Source: Ferrovum sp. (GTDB taxonomy: Bacteria; Pseudomonadota; Gammaproteobacteria; Burkholderiales; Ferrovaceae). From it: 64,000 nucleotides of DNA. This document shows, one piece after another, positions 62,791-64,000 of the stretch (within the stretch, counting starts at the first letter, position 1; the number at the start of each line of letters is the position of its first letter). The stretch spans positions 62,001-126,000 of the forward strand of contig JAAGNR010000022.1 of NCBI GenBank assembly GCA_010435995.1. The letters are read 5' to 3'. Made by a program: the position numbers and the translations under genes. The notes under the pieces are model-generated. The model searched no databases and was not told the origin of the DNA. It saw nothing but the letters and a program-made list of their open reading frames with translations.

Positions 62791-63062
62791 GATTCGTCGT
62801 TCCGCGTGACCTTGATGGCTGCAGCTTCGGTACGGCGCAAAGCGAAGGTGGAATTACCCACGCGAACAGCGATGGGATCACCGCTCGGAAAACCGCGCCG
62901 AATAACCCGCAAGTGTTCTCCCGGAACAAATCCCAACTCCACCAAACGGCGCACCCCGTCTTCGCCCAAACGGGAATCGGCACCTTCATCCAGACTTACC
63001 TGGGCAATGATGCCCGATTCCCCTGGGGCAAGGTGAGTAACACGATGGGTCCGAGTTTTCAT
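62787..63062 (-). CDS. feoA: Ferrous iron transport protein A
   Basis: FeoA is a small cytosolic SH3-like protein needed for FeoB function. The 91-residue product shows RLVELGFVPGEHLRVIRRG and DPIAVRVGNSTFALRRTEA, the two conserved strands of the family. It is the first gene of the feo operon. Upstream is a candidate promoter with an imperfect Fur-like palindrome in its spacer (63093-63122). FeoA and FeoB genes are linked by ATGA. Confidence 0.95.
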   Translation of the reverse strand: MKTRTHRVTHLAPGESGIIAQVSLDEGADSRLGEDGVRRLVELGFVPGEHLRVIRRGFPSGDPIAVRVGNSTFALRRTEAAAIKVTRNDES

Positions 63063-63092
63063 GGAGAGACCTAATACGGAGGATTGGTCTCA

Positions 63093-63122
63093 ATATTAAA
63101 CGAGAATGCTTCCTATTTGCAA
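63093..63122 (-). promoter_or_regulatory. Candidate feoAB promoter with a Fur-like element
   Basis: On the minus strand TTGCAA (63122-63117) and TATTA-rich TAATAT (63098-63093) are 18 nt apart; transcription would start near 63086. Within the spacer, 63101-63115 resembles the 7-1-7 Fur consensus at 8 of 14 positions, better in one half than in the other. Iron repression through Fur is plausible but the match is weak. Confidence 0.4.
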
Positions 63123-63129
63123 GCACTAA

Positions 63130-63148
63130 CTTTCCCTGCACGGGAAAG
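63130..63148 (-). terminator. Hairpin after the DUF3501 gene
   Basis: CTTTCCC (63130-63136) pairs with GGGAAAG (63142-63148) over a five-base loop. An alternative pairing, GGAAAG (63143-63148) with CTTTCC (63152-63157), shares one arm. There is no strong U-tract in the minus direction. It may end the upstream transcript weakly before the feoA promoter. Confidence 0.35.
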
Positions 63149-63160
63149 GATCTTTCCGGT

Positions 63161-63745
63161 TTACTGCAAAAGATCGCCCACCAAAGATTGACGCGTCGGT
63201 TCTGCGACAGGCATTGCCTCATGGGGGTAGGCAGGGTGAGTCACTCCCGCCAGCAGGGAAGCGCCGCGATGCAAGGCGTGTTGTTGTACTAAAGGAACGG
63301 TATAACGCAGAAAATGCACCGCCGAGGTTTTATCCTCGGTTTCCCGTTCCAAATCTTCGTCCGCAATGGCAAACAGCGGCGGAAAACCTTCCACCTGCAC
63401 CCATAATGCACGCTCGATACCCTTGAGCCGGGCCAGCATTTGACCTCGCTCAGCCACATCCGCGTATTCTATGAGTAGAGTGGCCTTCCAGTTGTCCCCA
63501 TCTGGAATAAGTGGGGTATACGCTGCCAATTCGTCCTGAATGGCACTGGACTCGAAAATCTTTTCAATCCGCAACATTTCCTGTACTTGGTAGTGAATGG
63601 TCAGGCGGTCTTCAAACAATAAGGTCAGGTGCTCTCCCACATGAACCGTGCGCAATCGTTTGTGTGCCATGACGCGCGCGCGAAAAGCAGGGCGTTCACG
63701 AGAGTAGGCTTCCAGGGTCCACAAATCTTCGCGAGTCAGCATCAT
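63161..63745 (-). CDS. DUF3501 family protein
   Basis: The 194-residue soluble protein starts MMLTREDLWTLEAYSRERPA and contains FEDRLTIHYQVQEMLRIEKI, ELAAYTPLIPDG and a C-terminal FLRYTVPLVQQHAL stretch. These match DUF3501 as I remember it, a family without assigned function. DUF3501 genes are commonly found next to a rubrerythrin-like and an Fe-S oxidoreductase gene, and the latter precedes it here with an ATGA overlap. The two ATG codons at 63745 and 63742 are both possible; the coupled one is preferred. Confidence 0.8.
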   Translation of the reverse strand: MMLTREDLWTLEAYSRERPAFRARVMAHKRLRTVHVGEHLTLLFEDRLTIHYQVQEMLRIEKIFESSAIQDELAAYTPLIPDGDNWKATLLIEYADVAERGQMLARLKGIERALWVQVEGFPPLFAIADEDLERETEDKTSAVHFLRYTVPLVQQHALHRGASLLAGVTHPAYPHEAMPVAEPTRQSLVGDLLQ

Positions 63746-64000
63746 ACCGGAGCCTCCCCCAAGCCATAGGCACGCCGCAACAGAGTCAAGGGATGGGCGC
63801 GTGCCGTCTGGTCCCCCATTCCTTGAACGATATGACGCGCAGCAATGGGACAATCCGAAGAAACCACATCGGGTTCCGCATCCTTCATGCGTTTGAATAC
63901 TGGGTTACCGATTTTCATGGAAGTATCAAAATATTCTACCTTGACCCCCCAGGTACCATCATGCCCAGAACACCGTTCCACCGTAGTCACCTTGGTTCCC
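63742..64000 (-). CDS. Fe-S binding oxidoreductase, C-terminal part (cut by window edge)
   Basis: About 85 C-terminal residues are visible, including VERCSGHDGTWGVKVEYF and VVSSDCPIAARHIVQGMG. Cysteine-centred segments of this kind occur in CCG-domain (heterodisulfide reductase / GlpC-like) iron-sulfur proteins. The N-terminal ferredoxin part, if present, lies beyond the right edge. It is coupled to the DUF3501 gene by a 4-nt overlap, so the two probably act together in a redox or peroxide-defence role. That role is inferred from the usual neighbours. Confidence 0.7.
   Translation of the reverse strand, partial: GTKVTTVERCSGHDGTWGVKVEYFDTSMKIGNPVFKRMKDAEPDVVSSDCPIAARHIVQGMGDQTARAHPLTLLRRAYGLGEAPV

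Overview
The window is ordinary bacterial chromosome, densely packed with conserved housekeeping genes. Gene content and order point to a betaproteobacterium. The evidence is the run rpsB-tsf-pyrH-frr-uppS-cdsA-dxr, a dapC-dapD-dapE-prmB block, trpS-scpA-scpB-rluB behind a PHP phosphoesterase, yciB-bolA-peptidyl-prolyl isomerase, secA beside a DciA-type gene, and a complete division and cell wall (DCW) cluster ending in lpxC. The feoA-feoB locus beside a DUF3501 / Fe-S oxidoreductase pair would fit an iron-rich or acidic habitat, for example a Ferrovum-like organism. That last step is inference and was not checked against any database. I see no insertion sequence, prophage, tRNA, CRISPR array or stretch of clearly foreign composition.

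Layout. 1-4925 (minus): translation and lipid operon rpsB-tsf-pyrH-frr-uppS-cdsA-dxr, with dxr cut by the left edge. 5087-8471 (plus): map and glnD. 8478-16480 (minus): smc-zipA-ligA-galU-def. 16548-21060 (plus): queF, then the succinylase branch of lysine/meso-diaminopimelate synthesis (dapC, dapD, dapE) and prmB. 20984-25248 (minus): rnm-like PHP gene, trpS, scpA, scpB, rluB; scpA and scpB are the partners of the Smc encoded upstream. 25403-27071 (plus): yciB, bolA, periplasmic parvulin. 27106-31475 (minus): ygfX-like gene and purL. 31615-33422 (plus): ygfZ and an LpxL-type acyltransferase. 33419-39215 (minus): secA, argJ, a DUF815 ATPase and a Nudix/ThiE-like fusion. 39321-39746 (plus): dciA.

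39754-57345 (minus) is the DCW cluster in the order mraZ, rsmH, ftsL, ftsI, murE, murF, mraY, murD, ftsW, murG, murC, murB, ftsQ, ftsA, ftsZ, lpxC. Most junctions are start/stop overlaps, and ddl is absent between murB and ftsQ. A readable sigma-70 promoter and an array of MraZ-type boxes lie upstream of mraZ. Diverging from it is glmS-pyrC (plus), which supplies glucosamine-6-phosphate for the same envelope pathway, followed by rnpB. The right end (minus) carries feoA, feoB and a 56-codon Cys-rich membrane protein gene that overlaps the end of rnpB. Beyond feoA come a DUF3501 gene and the 3' end of an Fe-S protein gene, cut by the window edge.

I found no clearly new multi-gene system. The most unusual items are a perfect 18-bp inverted repeat inside glmS, the small FeoB-associated gene antisense to the rnpB 3' end, the Nudix/ThiE-like fusion with a degenerate ThiE active site, the 77-nt tail-to-tail overlap of prmB and rluB, and the MraZ operator. 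Start codons were moved from the longest open frame wherever a ribosome binding site, coupling to the upstream stop or family alignment supported it.
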